DNA of 51,652 bases from Bryobacterales bacterium. Lineage in GTDB: Bacteria > Acidobacteriota > Terriglobia > Bryobacterales > Bryobacteraceae. Shown piece by piece: positions 1 through 8,771 of the stretch; the first letter of the stretch is position 1, and the number at the start of each line of letters is the position of its first letter. A program made the translations under genes and the position numbers. Location: contig JAEUQE010000031.1 in NCBI GenBank assembly GCA_016789785.1, positions 1 to 51,652 on the forward strand, given 5' to 3'. Under the pieces are notes generated by a model, which had not been told where the DNA came from, did no database searches, and saw only the letters and a list, made by a program, of their open reading frames with translations.

Positions 1-1010
1 GGCCCATGCGAAAGACCATCAGGATGCAGCGTGATGGAGCCATACTCGATCCCACTGCGGCTCATGAACTCGGAGTTCGCATAGTAGAGCACTTCATCCG
101 ACATCACGTTCGAATGGTTGTAGGGCGCGGGCACCGCTTCAGGATCGAAGTCATAGGGACGCGGACAGAAACTGCACACCACGAAGCCATCGCCTTCAAA
201 CGTCTGATGCACGGGCGGGGGCAAATGAAAGCGGCCCACGCGAGGCTCGAAGGAATGGATGGAGATCGCCCACGGATAGTAGTAGCCATCCCAACCTACG
301 ACATCGAAGGGATGATGCGACAGCACAAGCTCCGTAAGCTGATTGCCTTTCTTCACCAGCACCGGGAAGTCGCCCTTCTCGTCGTATGTCTCCAAATCCG
401 TTGGGCGGCGAATGTCGCGCTCACTGTAAGGCGCGTTCTCGGAGAGTTGCCCGAACTCATTGCGGTAACGCTTCGGCGTTCGCACGTAGCCTCCGCTTTC
501 GATGATGAGCAGTTTGCGAGGCTTGTCGGCGAAGCGATACGTGTGCAGGATGCCTCGCGGGATCACGAGATAATCGCCGGAGCCAAAGGCCAGCTTGCCG
601 AATGGCGATTCAAGCACGCCCTCACCTTCACTCACGTACACGATCTCGTCGCCTTGTGAGTTGCGGTAGAAGACGGTGAGGTCTTCGCCAGGGCACACCA
701 CCGAAATCGTGACGTGGTGATTGAAGAGAACCGGAATGCGATCCATGATCGCAGAGCCCGGACGGTCCAGTTCGCGCGTGCGGAAGTGGCGATGCCGCAG
801 CGGTTGTTCCGGAGCTTTCGGCCAGTGCAGTTCCGCGACGTGGCGGATCGCACGAACCGCCGTTGGGGCATGGGTGTGGTAAAGCAGAGACGCCGGACCG
901 TGAAAGCCCATGTTCCCCATCAACTCCTCGGTATAGAGCGCACCCGAAGGTTGCCGGAACACCTGGTGACGCTTTCGAGGAACCTGGCCGAGTTGATGAT
1001 AGATGGGCAT
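1..1010 (-). CDS. hmgA: Homogentisate 1,2-dioxygenase, partial at left edge
   Basis: This non-heme iron ring-cleaving enzyme opens homogentisate to maleylacetoacetate in tyrosine and phenylalanine breakdown. Reading the minus strand from ATG at 1010 gives [19 protein letters not shown] and then 335 complete codons in total before the window edge cuts the gene; the family is about 380 residues or more. A cupin-like N-terminal half (EGEGVLESPFGKLAFGSGDY, then PRGILHTYRF) is followed by the HHPFDVVGWDGYYYPW segment typical of the family. Candidate iron ligands are His299 in PYNHSNVMSDE, Asp305/Glu306 and His335 in LSHG at the very edge. The DE pair replaces the single Glu of the animal enzyme, which I recall as usual in the short bacterial subgroup. 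The ATG overlaps the stop of the upstream synthetase gene by one base (TGATG), so translation is probably coupled. Confidence 0.88.
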   Translation of the reverse strand, partial: MPIYHQLGQVPRKRHQVFRQPSGALYTEELMGNMGFHGPASLLYHTHAPTAVRAIRHVAELHWPKAPEQPLRHRHFRTRELDRPGSAIMDRIPVLFNHHVTISVVCPGEDLTVFYRNSQGDEIVYVSEGEGVLESPFGKLAFGSGDYLVIPRGILHTYRFADKPRKLLIIESGGYVRTPKRYRNEFGQLSENAPYSERDIRRPTDLETYDEKGDFPVLVKKGNQLTELVLSHHPFDVVGWDGYYYPWAISIHSFEPRVGRFHLPPPVHQTFEGDGFVVCSFCPRPYDFDPEAVPAPYNHSNVMSDEVLYYANSEFMSRSGIEYGSITLHPDGLSHG

Positions 1011-2899
1011 CACGCCTCCTTCACAGAATCATGGTTGGCGGCCTGACGGATCTGCTCCACCGCTTGCGGATTCTCGAGCGCCATCAGGTCGCCGGGGTCT
1101 TCATTCAAGTATGCGGCACGCACCACGCGGCGCATGATCTTGCCATTTCGCGTTTTCGGCAGCGCCGCCACAAAGTGGATTCGCTCGGGCTTCAGCGGCT
1201 TTCCCATCGCATCGGCAACGCGCTGCCGCAGTTGTTCCGCAAGTGCGGCGCTGTGCTTTGGTGCGACGCAGAAGCCCACCATCGCCGATCCCTTCCGCTC
1301 ATCGGGGATGCCGATGACCGCGGCTTCCACAACATCGGGATCTTCCACCAGGATCGATTCGACTTCCGCCGGGCCAACGCGCTTGCCGGCGATCTTGAGT
1401 GTATCGTCACTGCGGCCGTGGATGAACCAATGGCCATCGTCATCCACTTCGGCCCAATCGCCATGAATCCAGGTGCCTGGAAACCGCGACCAGTAGGTCT
1501 TGAGATAGCGATCCGGGTCGCGCCAGAAGCCGCGCGCCTGCCCGATCCACGGTGCTTTGATCGCAAGTTCGCCAACCGTACCTCGCACCGGGTTGCCATG
1601 ATCATCCACAGTATCGGCGGCAATGCCGGGACACGGCGCGGCGAACCCGCATGGTTTCACTGGGGCAAGCGGATGGTTCGACAGGATGCCGCCGGAACAT
1701 TCGGTTCCACCGGAGTAGTTCATGATTGGGATGCGGCTTTGTCCCACTTCGCGGAAGAGCCACCACCAGGGATCCGGATTCCACGGTTCGCCCGTTGAAG
1801 CAAAGAAACGCAGCGCGCTCAAGTCGTGACCGCGTGTGTGTGCAACGCCGTGTTCAGCCAGCGTTCGGATCAACGTCGGCGAAATGCCAAGCGTGTTCAC
1901 GCGATGCCGCGCGGCGAAAGCCCAGAGCCGTCCCGCATCCGGGAAATCAGGCGCTCCATCATACAAGACGATGGTTCCGCCCAGGATCAACGTTCCATAG
2001 ATGAGCCATGGCCCCATCATCCAGCCGAGGTCCGTGACCCAGCACATCCGATCCCCAGCGCCGATATCCATGTGGAATGCCATGTCCTGCGCGGACTTCA
2101 CGGGGAATCCACAATGCGTATGGAGAATGCCTTTGGGCTTGCCAGTAGTGCCAGACGTGTAGATGATGATCAGCGGATCTTCGGCGGCCGTCGCTTCCAC
2201 GCTGCGATCGCCTTCTGTCCATTCCATGCGGCCATCGCGCGGAACAACGATCACGTGTTGCACTGTGGGGCACCGGGAAAGCGCTTCGTCCGCGGTCTTG
2301 CGTGCATCCACCCATCTGCCGCGGCGCATGAACCCATCGCAAGTGATCAGCGCCTTCGCTTCCACATCGTTGAGCCGCATCCCAATCGCCGCTGGGCCGT
2401 AGCCGGAGAAGAGAGGTGTTGCGATCGCCCCGATCTGTGCGAGCGCCATCAGCGCAATCACCGTTTCGGGCACCATGGGCAAGTGAATCCCGACAGCATC
2501 ACCTTTGCCGAGTCCAAGCGCGCGCAAGCCCGCGGACCATCGCGACACTTCGCTTCGTAACTCCGCGTAGGTCAACGTGCGAACCGCGCCATCCTCCCCT
2601 TCGCAAATCACGGCGGCGCGATCATCGGGCCATCGGAGACACGATTCGACGATATTCATGCGCGCGCCGACGCACCACTGCGGCCATTCAATGCCCCGGT
2701 CGAGACGGAGCACTTCTTCATAGGGTGATTGGAAGCGGATATCGAGGAAGCGAAGCAACTCGGCGGTGAACCACGCTGGATCGCTTATCGAACGCTGATG
2801 CATTTCATCGAACGTGGCAATCGCGGTCTGTCTGAGAAAGCGCGTGAGTTGCGCTCGCTCGATCACGCTGGCCGTCGGTGTCCAGGCGAATTGACTCAT
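1010..2899 (-). CDS. AMP-forming acyl-CoA synthetase (acetyl/acetoacetyl-CoA synthetase-like)
   Basis: A 629-residue member of the ANL adenylate-forming superfamily that activates a carboxylic acid to its CoA thioester. The phosphate-binding motif [12 protein letters not shown] lies at about residues 246-257. A YSGGTE segment (motif A5) follows at about 395, then the [20 protein letters not shown] hinge region, and the C-terminal lysine motif TRNGKIMRR at about 590. The N-terminal extension of about 100 residues and the overall length fit acetyl-CoA or acetoacetyl-CoA synthetases. Because homogentisate breakdown ends in fumarate plus acetoacetate, and hmgA follows with a one-base overlap, acetoacetate is an attractive substrate. 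That is inference from context; acetate or another short acid is equally possible from the sequence alone. Translation starts at ATG 2899, 68 bases after the RidA-like gene. Confidence 0.85.
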   Translation of the reverse strand: MSQFAWTPTASVIERAQLTRFLRQTAIATFDEMHQRSISDPAWFTAELLRFLDIRFQSPYEEVLRLDRGIEWPQWCVGARMNIVESCLRWPDDRAAVICEGEDGAVRTLTYAELRSEVSRWSAGLRALGLGKGDAVGIHLPMVPETVIALMALAQIGAIATPLFSGYGPAAIGMRLNDVEAKALITCDGFMRRGRWVDARKTADEALSRCPTVQHVIVVPRDGRMEWTEGDRSVEATAAEDPLIIIYTSGTTGKPKGILHTHCGFPVKSAQDMAFHMDIGAGDRMCWVTDLGWMMGPWLIYGTLILGGTIVLYDGAPDFPDAGRLWAFAARHRVNTLGISPTLIRTLAEHGVAHTRGHDLSALRFFASTGEPWNPDPWWWLFREVGQSRIPIMNYSGGTECSGGILSNHPLAPVKPCGFAAPCPGIAADTVDDHGNPVRGTVGELAIKAPWIGQARGFWRDPDRYLKTYWSRFPGTWIHGDWAEVDDDGHWFIHGRSDDTLKIAGKRVGPAEVESILVEDPDVVEAAVIGIPDERKGSAMVGFCVAPKHSAALAEQLRQRVADAMGKPLKPERIHFVAALPKTRNGKIMRRVVRAAYLNEDPGDLMALENPQAVEQIRQAANHDSVKEA

Positions 2900-2967
2900 G
2901 ACCTACTTGCTGCGACCGCCACTACTCAGAATACACGCCGCTGGCATCGGATTGTCATCAGAACACT

Positions 2968-3717
2968 TCACAGAACAAGGTCGCGAATTGTGCCGCGAAT
3001 GTCCATTTCATACTCGATGGTCTCGATAGGTGGCCGCGAGTAGTGCCACGTCACACCTTGGCCGGACGCCTTGCCCATGCGCTTCAGCACATCATTGCGC
3101 AGGAACGGATGGATGTCGTGCGCGGTGTAGATTCCGGTGACGGTGGCATCAGCCCACGAGAGCCCCAGTCCTTGCAGGCGGCCCTCCATCAGCCCCATCA
3201 CATAGCGAGCTTTCTCCGCAATCGCGGCCGGCGAGGTTTCACCGCGGCGCACGACGTCATGAGGATCAAGCGAGCCCTCGGGCAACTCGCCGGCGCCCGC
3301 GATGATGAATGTGCGGCGGTCCGTGTTCGCAGGCATGGTGTAGCTGAAACCGTGAATGGAAGGTTCGGCTGGTGGTTCGATTTCCGGTGCGACGTTGGTG
3401 CGGGCTACGGGATTCAGACCGTCTGGCATCAGCACGTCCCATGACTTCAGTACGGCCACATAGCCCTTATTGAAGTCGCTGAATCCGGTGAACGTGAATG
3501 GCTTTGGCGATCGCAATTCCATACCGCACAACGATTGCTTGGGGCGATTCAGCTTGCGCAAGTGCGCGTCGATGGCGTCGAAGCCAGCCTTCAGCGGCAG
3601 CGGGCGCGAGAACCGCGCATGCTCCACAACAAAGCCCTTCTGGGCAACCGCACCAGCAGAGTAAGGGCTGATGCCACGCAGAAAATCATAGCCGCCACGC
3701 GGATTCGAAATGCGCAT
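2968..3717 (-). CDS. RidA/YjgF-like protein, 249 residues
   Basis: The C-terminal half resembles the RidA (YjgF/UK114) fold: a helix followed by GLSWADATVTGIYTAHDIHPF, and a final strand PPIETIEYEMDIRG that matches the usual last strand of this family. RidA-type proteins hydrolyse reactive enamines or imines; some longer relatives are muconate-type deaminases in aromatic degradation. The N-terminal half (PRGGYDFLRGISPYSAG, then CGMELRSPKPFTFTGFSDFN) looks like a second, diverged copy of the domain. No signal peptide is seen. It is the first gene of the minus-strand group with the acyl-CoA synthetase and homogentisate dioxygenase, which supports a role in aromatic amino acid breakdown. The family call rests on motif resemblance only, so the substrate is unknown. 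Confidence 0.55.
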   Translation of the reverse strand: MRISNPRGGYDFLRGISPYSAGAVAQKGFVVEHARFSRPLPLKAGFDAIDAHLRKLNRPKQSLCGMELRSPKPFTFTGFSDFNKGYVAVLKSWDVLMPDGLNPVARTNVAPEIEPPAEPSIHGFSYTMPANTDRRTFIIAGAGELPEGSLDPHDVVRRGETSPAAIAEKARYVMGLMEGRLQGLGLSWADATVTGIYTAHDIHPFLRNDVLKRMGKASGQGVTWHYSRPPIETIEYEMDIRGTIRDLVL

Positions 3718-3757
3718 GGGGCTTATGGTAGCAACAGTGGATTCGAATGCGCGCGGA

Positions 3758-5848
3758 TCAGCGGCCGGCAGGTGGCACGGCGCGCAACAGGAAGCCTTGC
3801 GCCGATCCCGCGGGTGCGATCTTCGAAGTGCCGTCGGTCACGGGAAGATCGCGCGAGGTGGCGCCGCCAGAGACATACAAATTGCCCACGGTATCCGCTG
3901 CAATGCCCGTGGCCCAATCGGACAGCGTACCGCCGAACACCTGCGAGAACGTCAGTGAGGCCGAGCCCTGCACGTTGGGATTCAACACCGCGACGAATGC
4001 ATCGGAGGTGCCTGGACGAAGGCGCCCGGCGGGCGTGCTATCGACGATGGGGAAATCATCGGAGAACGTGTAGCCGGCGATTGCGAGACGGCCATCGGGA
4101 AGCAACTGCATCGCATAGGGGACGTCGGCCGCGCGTCCGCCAAGCAGGGTTGCGTACTCCACTGGATTCGAGGTGTTGTTCACGTCGACGCGCAGGATGA
4201 CGACATCGGAGTCGCCCGCACGTTCCGTCCGCAACGAGCCTTGAGTCAGCGGCAGATCATTCGAGAACGTATAGCCCACAAGCCACACCCGTCCGTTGGG
4301 CGTAACGGCCATTGCTTGTGGGATGTCGATGCCACTGCCGCCGAGATAGATCGCACGCAGCAACGCATCCAGGCCCGGACGCCGCATGTCGATCTTCGCG
4401 AGGAACATGTCGATGGCCTGAGCCGGACGCTCGCGCAACGGCGGTTCCGTGGCGGGCAGATCCGACGACGCGGTGTAGCCGGTGAAGTAGACGTTGCCTT
4501 CGGCATCCAGAGCGATGTCGGTAAGGATTTCGGTGCGGTCACCGCCGAAGAAGGTCGCGTAGGCGAGAGCGGAACTCGATCCGGGCACCGCTTTCGCCAC
4601 GAATGCTTCCACGCCGCCTCGTCCGATACCCTGGATCCGCTGGTCTGTCCCTGGCAGAGAGGGCGAACGTGAGCTGCCACCGAAGTAAATACTGCCTGCG
4701 TCGTCGATGGTGAGCGCGAGGCCTTGGTCGCTGCCCGCACCTCCGTAGAAGGCGCTGTACCACACATACACGCCATCCGGATCTTCGGGACGCAGTGTCG
4801 CAACGAACGCATCGGTCTCGCCGCCGATACCGTTCTGCAGAGGCGGCCCGGCCACCGGAAAGTTGATCGATGTGGTCGAGCCAGTGAGATAGACGAAGCC
4901 GCGATCGTCGACGGCGACGTCGTTCGCGGCATCATCGGTGGAGCCGCCAAACAACGTCCAGTAGCGAAGTACCAGAGTGCCCTCCGGCGTCCGTTCGAAC
5001 TTCGCCAGGAACGCGTCGCGTCCGCCCGCCGGCTCGGCCTGCAGCGGCCCAGGTGTGGAAGGAAGCGGCACCACGTTGCTTCCATAACCGGCCACCCACA
5101 CTCCGCCGCGATTGTCCACGGCCACGGCGTTTCCGACACCGTCGGTGTCGCTGCCGAAGAAGCCTGCATTCACGATCGGGTCAATGATGAGTTCGCGCGC
5201 GCGGTCATACTCGCCGAGCGCGAAGCTCACCGCACCATCCTTCGATACGGCAAAGTGCGCTTCCACGGGAGTCCTCTTGCCATCCTTTTGTTGATAAGCA
5301 ACAGGAGCGTGCAGCCTGATCTCTTCGCCGGCGGTTGTGATCAGAAGATCGCCATCCGCCTCTGCAACCCGCGACGCTCCCGCGAAACGGAACCGAACGG
5401 CCGAGGCGTCAGCGCGGGGCGCGACCACCACGTCGAACTCGGGCTTCGCGTCACGGAAGTAGTAGAGTACATCGACACCGGGATACAGCCCACTGCCCTG
5501 TACCGAGGCAAAGTGCGGCACGGCGGAGAGCCATTTCGAACGGTCGCTACCGAGAAAGTACTGGCTCTTGGACGGCAGCGCCTGACTGCCGTTCAACTTC
5601 GCGGCCGATGCGTTCAGCCACTCCAAGGTGATGGCGTGGCGCGATGCCGCCATGGTCGCGCGCTTCGGTTCGACCAGCCACGTTCCGTGGCCGCCTCGCG
5701 AGAAGTAGCGTACCTGGCTCCGATACTGTCCATGATTCGGTTCAAACCACGAAGGCATGGAATGCAGCACGGTGGCAGCGCTGGGGGTGTTGGCGGCAGC
5801 CTGCATGGCGACCGTCATCAGAAGTGCACAGATGGTCCAGTTTTTCAC
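3758..5848 (-). CDS. Secreted SBBP-repeat beta-propeller protein
   Basis: A secreted protein of about 696 residues. I chose the GTG at 5848 because it gives a compact signal peptide (MKNWTICALLMTVAMQAAA); ATG at 5896 is in frame but leaves an 18-residue leader before the hydrophobic core, and neither start has a strong ribosome binding site. After the signal comes the N-terminal domain that usually precedes SBBP propellers (PSWFEPNHGQYRSQVRYFSRG, YPGVDVLYYFRD, ELIIDPIV). About eight repeats of the type GNAVAVDNRGGVWVAGYG and DIALDAEGNVYFTGYT follow to the end. These repeats form a bacterial propeller common in acidobacterial exported proteins; its ligand is unknown. The gene lies 40 bases upstream of the RidA-like gene on the same strand and diverges from the YHS gene. 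Confidence 0.8.
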   Translation of the reverse strand: MKNWTICALLMTVAMQAAANTPSAATVLHSMPSWFEPNHGQYRSQVRYFSRGGHGTWLVEPKRATMAASRHAITLEWLNASAAKLNGSQALPSKSQYFLGSDRSKWLSAVPHFASVQGSGLYPGVDVLYYFRDAKPEFDVVVAPRADASAVRFRFAGASRVAEADGDLLITTAGEEIRLHAPVAYQQKDGKRTPVEAHFAVSKDGAVSFALGEYDRARELIIDPIVNAGFFGSDTDGVGNAVAVDNRGGVWVAGYGSNVVPLPSTPGPLQAEPAGGRDAFLAKFERTPEGTLVLRYWTLFGGSTDDAANDVAVDDRGFVYLTGSTTSINFPVAGPPLQNGIGGETDAFVATLRPEDPDGVYVWYSAFYGGAGSDQGLALTIDDAGSIYFGGSSRSPSLPGTDQRIQGIGRGGVEAFVAKAVPGSSSALAYATFFGGDRTEILTDIALDAEGNVYFTGYTASSDLPATEPPLRERPAQAIDMFLAKIDMRRPGLDALLRAIYLGGSGIDIPQAMAVTPNGRVWLVGYTFSNDLPLTQGSLRTERAGDSDVVILRVDVNNTSNPVEYATLLGGRAADVPYAMQLLPDGRLAIAGYTFSDDFPIVDSTPAGRLRPGTSDAFVAVLNPNVQGSASLTFSQVFGGTLSDWATGIAADTVGNLYVSGGATSRDLPVTDGTSKIAPAGSAQGFLLRAVPPAGR

Positions 5849-6009
5849 GGGTCTTAGGAGCGATGTCAAAACTTGCGAGATTGGATTAACTCCCATTGTA
5901 GACGGTTGGCGGGGGCTTGCGGTTTCTCCGAACCGCTCGTCCTGCCGCGCCGTACGTCTAGGAGGTTGCAAGCCACGGACCAAAAGAAAATCTTTCGAGG
6001 ACGTAATCT

Positions 6010-7032
6010 ATGTTCATGCGAACCGTTTTGCTCTTTCTGGGAATGGTGTTTGGGATCGCGGCACAGGACAAGCCCGCGTTGAGTGGTCTGGATCCGGTGC
6101 TGCTGACGGAGGGCCGCGAAGTTTCCGGTGACGCGAGCCTCGGGCTGGCGCGCAAGGGCTACCTCTACCACTTTGCGAATGCCGCCACACGAGCGCGCTT
6201 CGAGGTCCAACCGGAGCGTTTCGAGGTTCAGTTCGACGGCGCGTGTGGAAAGATGGGGCCGGGATCCGGGCAGGGCAGCCCTGACCGTTTCGCGGTGCAC
6301 GATGGCCGGATCTACATCTTCGCCAGCGACAGTTGCCGGCGCACGTTTCTCGCGAATCCCGAGAACCACATAGAGCGCCCTCTGGCTCCGCCCAGCCCAA
6401 AAAAGGCGGAGTCCGCACGAGGAGAGAAGATGCTTGCGCAGGCGCTGAAGTCCATGGGCGGAGAGAAGCGCATCGACTCCATTCGAAGCATGATGGTACG
6501 CGGCTCGGCGGATCCCGGGAAAGCCGGCGCGAAGCCGAACGGTGTTGCGTGGGGCTTCGAGGGCGCGACGCTGCGCCGCGAGACGGACTATCCCGGCTGG
6601 GGCTCCGCCATTGAGACGATTGAGGAACACGCGGGCACCTATCAATCCCCAAGTGGAACGCAGCCCATGACGGGCGCGGGCCGAAACGCCGTTCGCCAGG
6701 AGATTCTCCATCAGCCGCTGCTGCTTCTGCGCGCCCGCAAACAACCGGGCTTCGCCGCATGGGAGAGAAGCGGCAACCTGCACATCTTCTTCGAGGCCGT
6801 GCAGGTCGAGTTCACGTTGAAGGGTGGGCAGATCGTCTCAGCCAACTATCGCGGACGCGGACCCGGCGGCCCGCTCGGCAAGGTGCATGCGGAATACTCC
6901 GGCTACCGCGAGGTGGATGGTCTGGTGCTGCCGCATCGCATCACCACATCGTTCAACGAAAACCCCTGGCCGGGAGCGAGTGTCACGGTGGACACGATCA
7001 CTCTCAACCAGGGGTTCGCCAAACGGAACTGA
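6010..7032 (+). CDS. Exported double-YHS/TRASH protein with lipoprotein-like C-terminal domain
   Basis: A 340-residue protein with signal peptide MFMRTVLLFLGMVFGIAAQ. A first YHS-like module spans about residues 25-78 (GLDPVLLTEGREVSG, then KGYLYHFANAATRARFEVQPERFEVQFDGAC). A second, shorter one at about 93-120 reads GRIYIFASDSCRRTFLANPE. Both have the F-x-N/E-P core of this metal-associated fold and a few cysteines that could bind metal. From about residue 140 a different domain follows (MLAQALKSMGGEKRIDSIRS, later VDGLVLPHRITTSFN) that resembles the LolA/LppX-like lipid-binding fold of exported proteins. A ribosome binding site (GAGG) precedes the ATG by about 10 bases. The gene ends three bases from the convergent rhodanese gene. 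The domain order is seen; metal binding is inferred. Confidence 0.7.
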   Translation: MFMRTVLLFLGMVFGIAAQDKPALSGLDPVLLTEGREVSGDASLGLARKGYLYHFANAATRARFEVQPERFEVQFDGACGKMGPGSGQGSPDRFAVHDGRIYIFASDSCRRTFLANPENHIERPLAPPSPKKAESARGEKMLAQALKSMGGEKRIDSIRSMMVRGSADPGKAGAKPNGVAWGFEGATLRRETDYPGWGSAIETIEEHAGTYQSPSGTQPMTGAGRNAVRQEILHQPLLLLRARKQPGFAAWERSGNLHIFFEAVQVEFTLKGGQIVSANYRGRGPGGPLGKVHAEYSGYREVDGLVLPHRITTSFNENPWPGASVTVDTITLNQGFAKRN

Positions 7033-7035
7033 ACG

Positions 7036-7461
7036 CTATTCCTTCTTCTTGGACTCTTCCTTCTTGCCGGCGTCGTCCTTCGGGTACAGGAGCGGATAGT
7101 TCTTCTCTTTCCATTCCTGCAGGCCACAGGAACCAAGCACTTTGAAGCCGGCCTTCGTCAATACGTCCGCGGCACGCGCGGCTCTGGAACCGCGGTTTCA
7201 AGCGGTGATGATGACTTTGTCCTTGGGAATCTCAGAGAGGCGGTTCTCCACCTGGCTCAAAGGGATGTTGACGTAGCCCTTGATGGAGCCTAGCGTCTCG
7301 ATTTCTTTAGGCTCTCGAACATCGAGGAAGAAAAGATTCTTCTCATTCTTGAGAAGATCCTTCAACTCGTCGGCAGTGTACTGCTTCACCTTGTTGTCCT
7401 GGGCGCAGCCTGCAATGCCGAGCAGTCCGAAGAGCCATTGCATGCGGGTCAGTTTAAACAT
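7036..7461 (-). CDS. Rhodanese-domain lipoprotein with an in-frame TGA (probable selenocysteine) at the catalytic position
   Basis: Read from ATG at 7461 (ribosome binding site GGGAG) to TAG at 7036, this is a 141-residue protein if the TGA at 7198-7200 is decoded. MFKLTRMQWLFGLLGIAGC gives a lipobox IAGC with acylated Cys19, so the protein should be membrane-anchored outside the cytoplasm. The rhodanese domain follows: FFLDVREPKEIETLGSIKGYVNIPL, then KVIITA, TGA, NRGSRAARAADVLTKAGF and LQEW. The TGA is residue 88 and falls exactly on the catalytic cysteine of the C-x-x-G-x-R loop. The frame stays open and conserved for 53 more codons. Rhodaneses move sulfane sulfur through a persulfide; selenocysteine there would be more nucleophilic. 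Cys112, where the family usually has Gly (GSCGLQEW), could pair with it. Alternatives are a nonsense mutation or a sequencing error. The gene lies 58 bases after the VCBS gene. Confidence 0.72.
7167..7181 (-). promoter_or_regulatory. Candidate bacterial SECIS hairpin after the rhodanese TGA
   Basis: On the minus strand CCGCG-CGTGC-CGCGG can form a five base-pair stem with a five-base loop. The loop starts 21 bases after the TGA and has G as its second base, which fits the general bacterial SECIS rule as I know it (loop 16-37 nt after UGA, G among the first two loop bases). A competing and possibly stronger hairpin, CGCGGTT-CCAG-AGCCGCG (7177-7194), overlaps it. Hairpins are common in GC-rich DNA, so this is supporting evidence rather than proof. 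Confidence 0.45.
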
Positions 7462-7519
7462 GTGTCTCCCGGGTTCGTGCATGAGCAACTTCGAGTCTAT
7501 GATACCAGCGTGGCGCCGT

Positions 7520-8683
7520 TCACTTTTTCGCGGCGGCGGGCTTGCTCCGGGTGAGGTTCTCGAACAGGTAGACACCGCTCTTGCCGCCGACCGCGAAGTC
7601 GAGGTCGCCGTCGCCATCAATATCAGCAACGGGAATCTGCATGCCGGCGCCGGTACGCGTCGAGTAGTCGACCACATGGCGAGCCCACTGAATGCCCTTG
7701 CCATCGGGACCGGGCATCGATTCATACCAGTAGATCCCGAGCGGTTCTTTCTCGCCAGGATCGCGGCCGTTGTGCGCCATGAACCGCTTGCCCGTGATCA
7801 AGTCCAGACGTCCATCACCGTTGAGGTCGATCAGCGCGGACGCATGGGCCTGCGACCATGCATCGTCAATCATGCGCTTCACGAACTTGCCGTCGGCCGT
7901 CTTCTCGAGCCAGAACACGCCATAGTCATGCGCCATGGTTGTCACGATGTCCGCGAGTTTGTCGCCGTTCACATCATGCGTGAAGAGGCGGCCGAGATGT
8001 CCCGTGGATTCCCAGTCCGAGTGCAGCGTCCAATTCTCCTGATAGGGATTCGAGGGCGCTTCGAGCCAGCCTTTGGGAGTGAGGATGTCCGCGCGGCCAT
8101 CACCATTCACATCGCCTGCACCTATCCCGTGGCCATAGCTCACCGGGCTGGCGACATGCTTCACCCACCTGCGATCCTTCAACTCGTACCAACTCAGCGG
8201 CACCTTCGCGCCGCCGAATTGCGGCAGGAGTTCGAGCGCCTTGCCATCGTTGTTGAGGTCGACCATCCAGCAGAACTCGACGTTGCCGGCGTTGTCGATC
8301 TCATGCGCTTTCCAGTCGCCCGTACCTCGCGCCGGATTCTCCCACCAGGCGATGCGCTTGCTGAACCAGGAGCAGGTGACCACATCGTTGCGCCCGTCGC
8401 CATTCACGTCGACCGCATGATCGCTGAACGCATCAATGTAGTTGTTGGCGAAATACAGTTCGCGAAAACGGTGCTTGGTCCAACGCGGCGATTCATACCA
8501 GTTCTCGCCGGAGACGATATCCAGGCGGCCATCACCATTGATGTCGGCGAACGTGCACGTTTCGTTCGCGCCGAGGTCGATTTCGTGCTTCTTGAACGGA
8601 ATATCGGCGGGCCGTCCAAAGCTCCATGCAAGGAAAGCTGTAGCGATCAAGGATGCCAAGGATAGAAGGAGTTTCACGCGCAC
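7520..8683 (-). CDS. Exported VCBS/FG-GAP repeat protein
   Basis: A 387-residue secreted protein. The GTG at 8683 is chosen because GGGA sits about six bases upstream and the signal peptide VRVKLLLSLASLIATAFLAW follows directly. The mature part carries repeated calcium-binding-like loops of the form D-x-N-G-D-G-x-x-D: DINGDGRLDIVSGENWY, DVNGDGRNDVVTC, DVNGDGRADILTP, DVNGDKLADIVTT, DLNGDGRLDLITG and DIDGDGDLDFAVGG. This is the FG-GAP/VCBS seven-bladed propeller type. A second protein of this type is encoded at 40854-42062. The role is unknown; such proteins in this phylum are often encoded beside DUF1501 and cytochrome-type PSD1 genes. It diverges from the transglutaminase gene and reads towards the rhodanese gene. 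Confidence 0.8.
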   Translation of the reverse strand: MRVKLLLSLASLIATAFLAWSFGRPADIPFKKHEIDLGANETCTFADINGDGRLDIVSGENWYESPRWTKHRFRELYFANNYIDAFSDHAVDVNGDGRNDVVTCSWFSKRIAWWENPARGTGDWKAHEIDNAGNVEFCWMVDLNNDGKALELLPQFGGAKVPLSWYELKDRRWVKHVASPVSYGHGIGAGDVNGDGRADILTPKGWLEAPSNPYQENWTLHSDWESTGHLGRLFTHDVNGDKLADIVTTMAHDYGVFWLEKTADGKFVKRMIDDAWSQAHASALIDLNGDGRLDLITGKRFMAHNGRDPGEKEPLGIYWYESMPGPDGKGIQWARHVVDYSTRTGAGMQIPVADIDGDGDLDFAVGGKSGVYLFENLTRSKPAAAKK

Positions 8684-8771
8684 ATTGTATCCCAGGCGAT
8701 TGCCGTTGTTCCGGCGGAACGACTGACGCGTGAGCGGCTTTCCCTGGATATCCTGAAGTGAGGGCACCATT

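Noticed and set aside
3758..5200. Regular repeats in the SBBP gene as a CRISPR-like array
   Set aside because: The repeats are protein-level propeller blades with variable DNA sequence, not identical short direct repeats with spacers.
4724..5857. Long open frame of 377 codons on the plus strand opposite the SBBP propeller gene
   Set aside because: It is antisense to a gene with clear repeat motifs, has no signal or domain of its own and reflects the codon bias of GC-rich DNA.
7280..8665. Open frame of 461 codons on the plus strand across the rhodanese and VCBS genes
   Set aside because: The minus strand carries the lipobox, rhodanese and D-x-N-G-D-G repeats; the plus-strand translation has no recognisable pattern.
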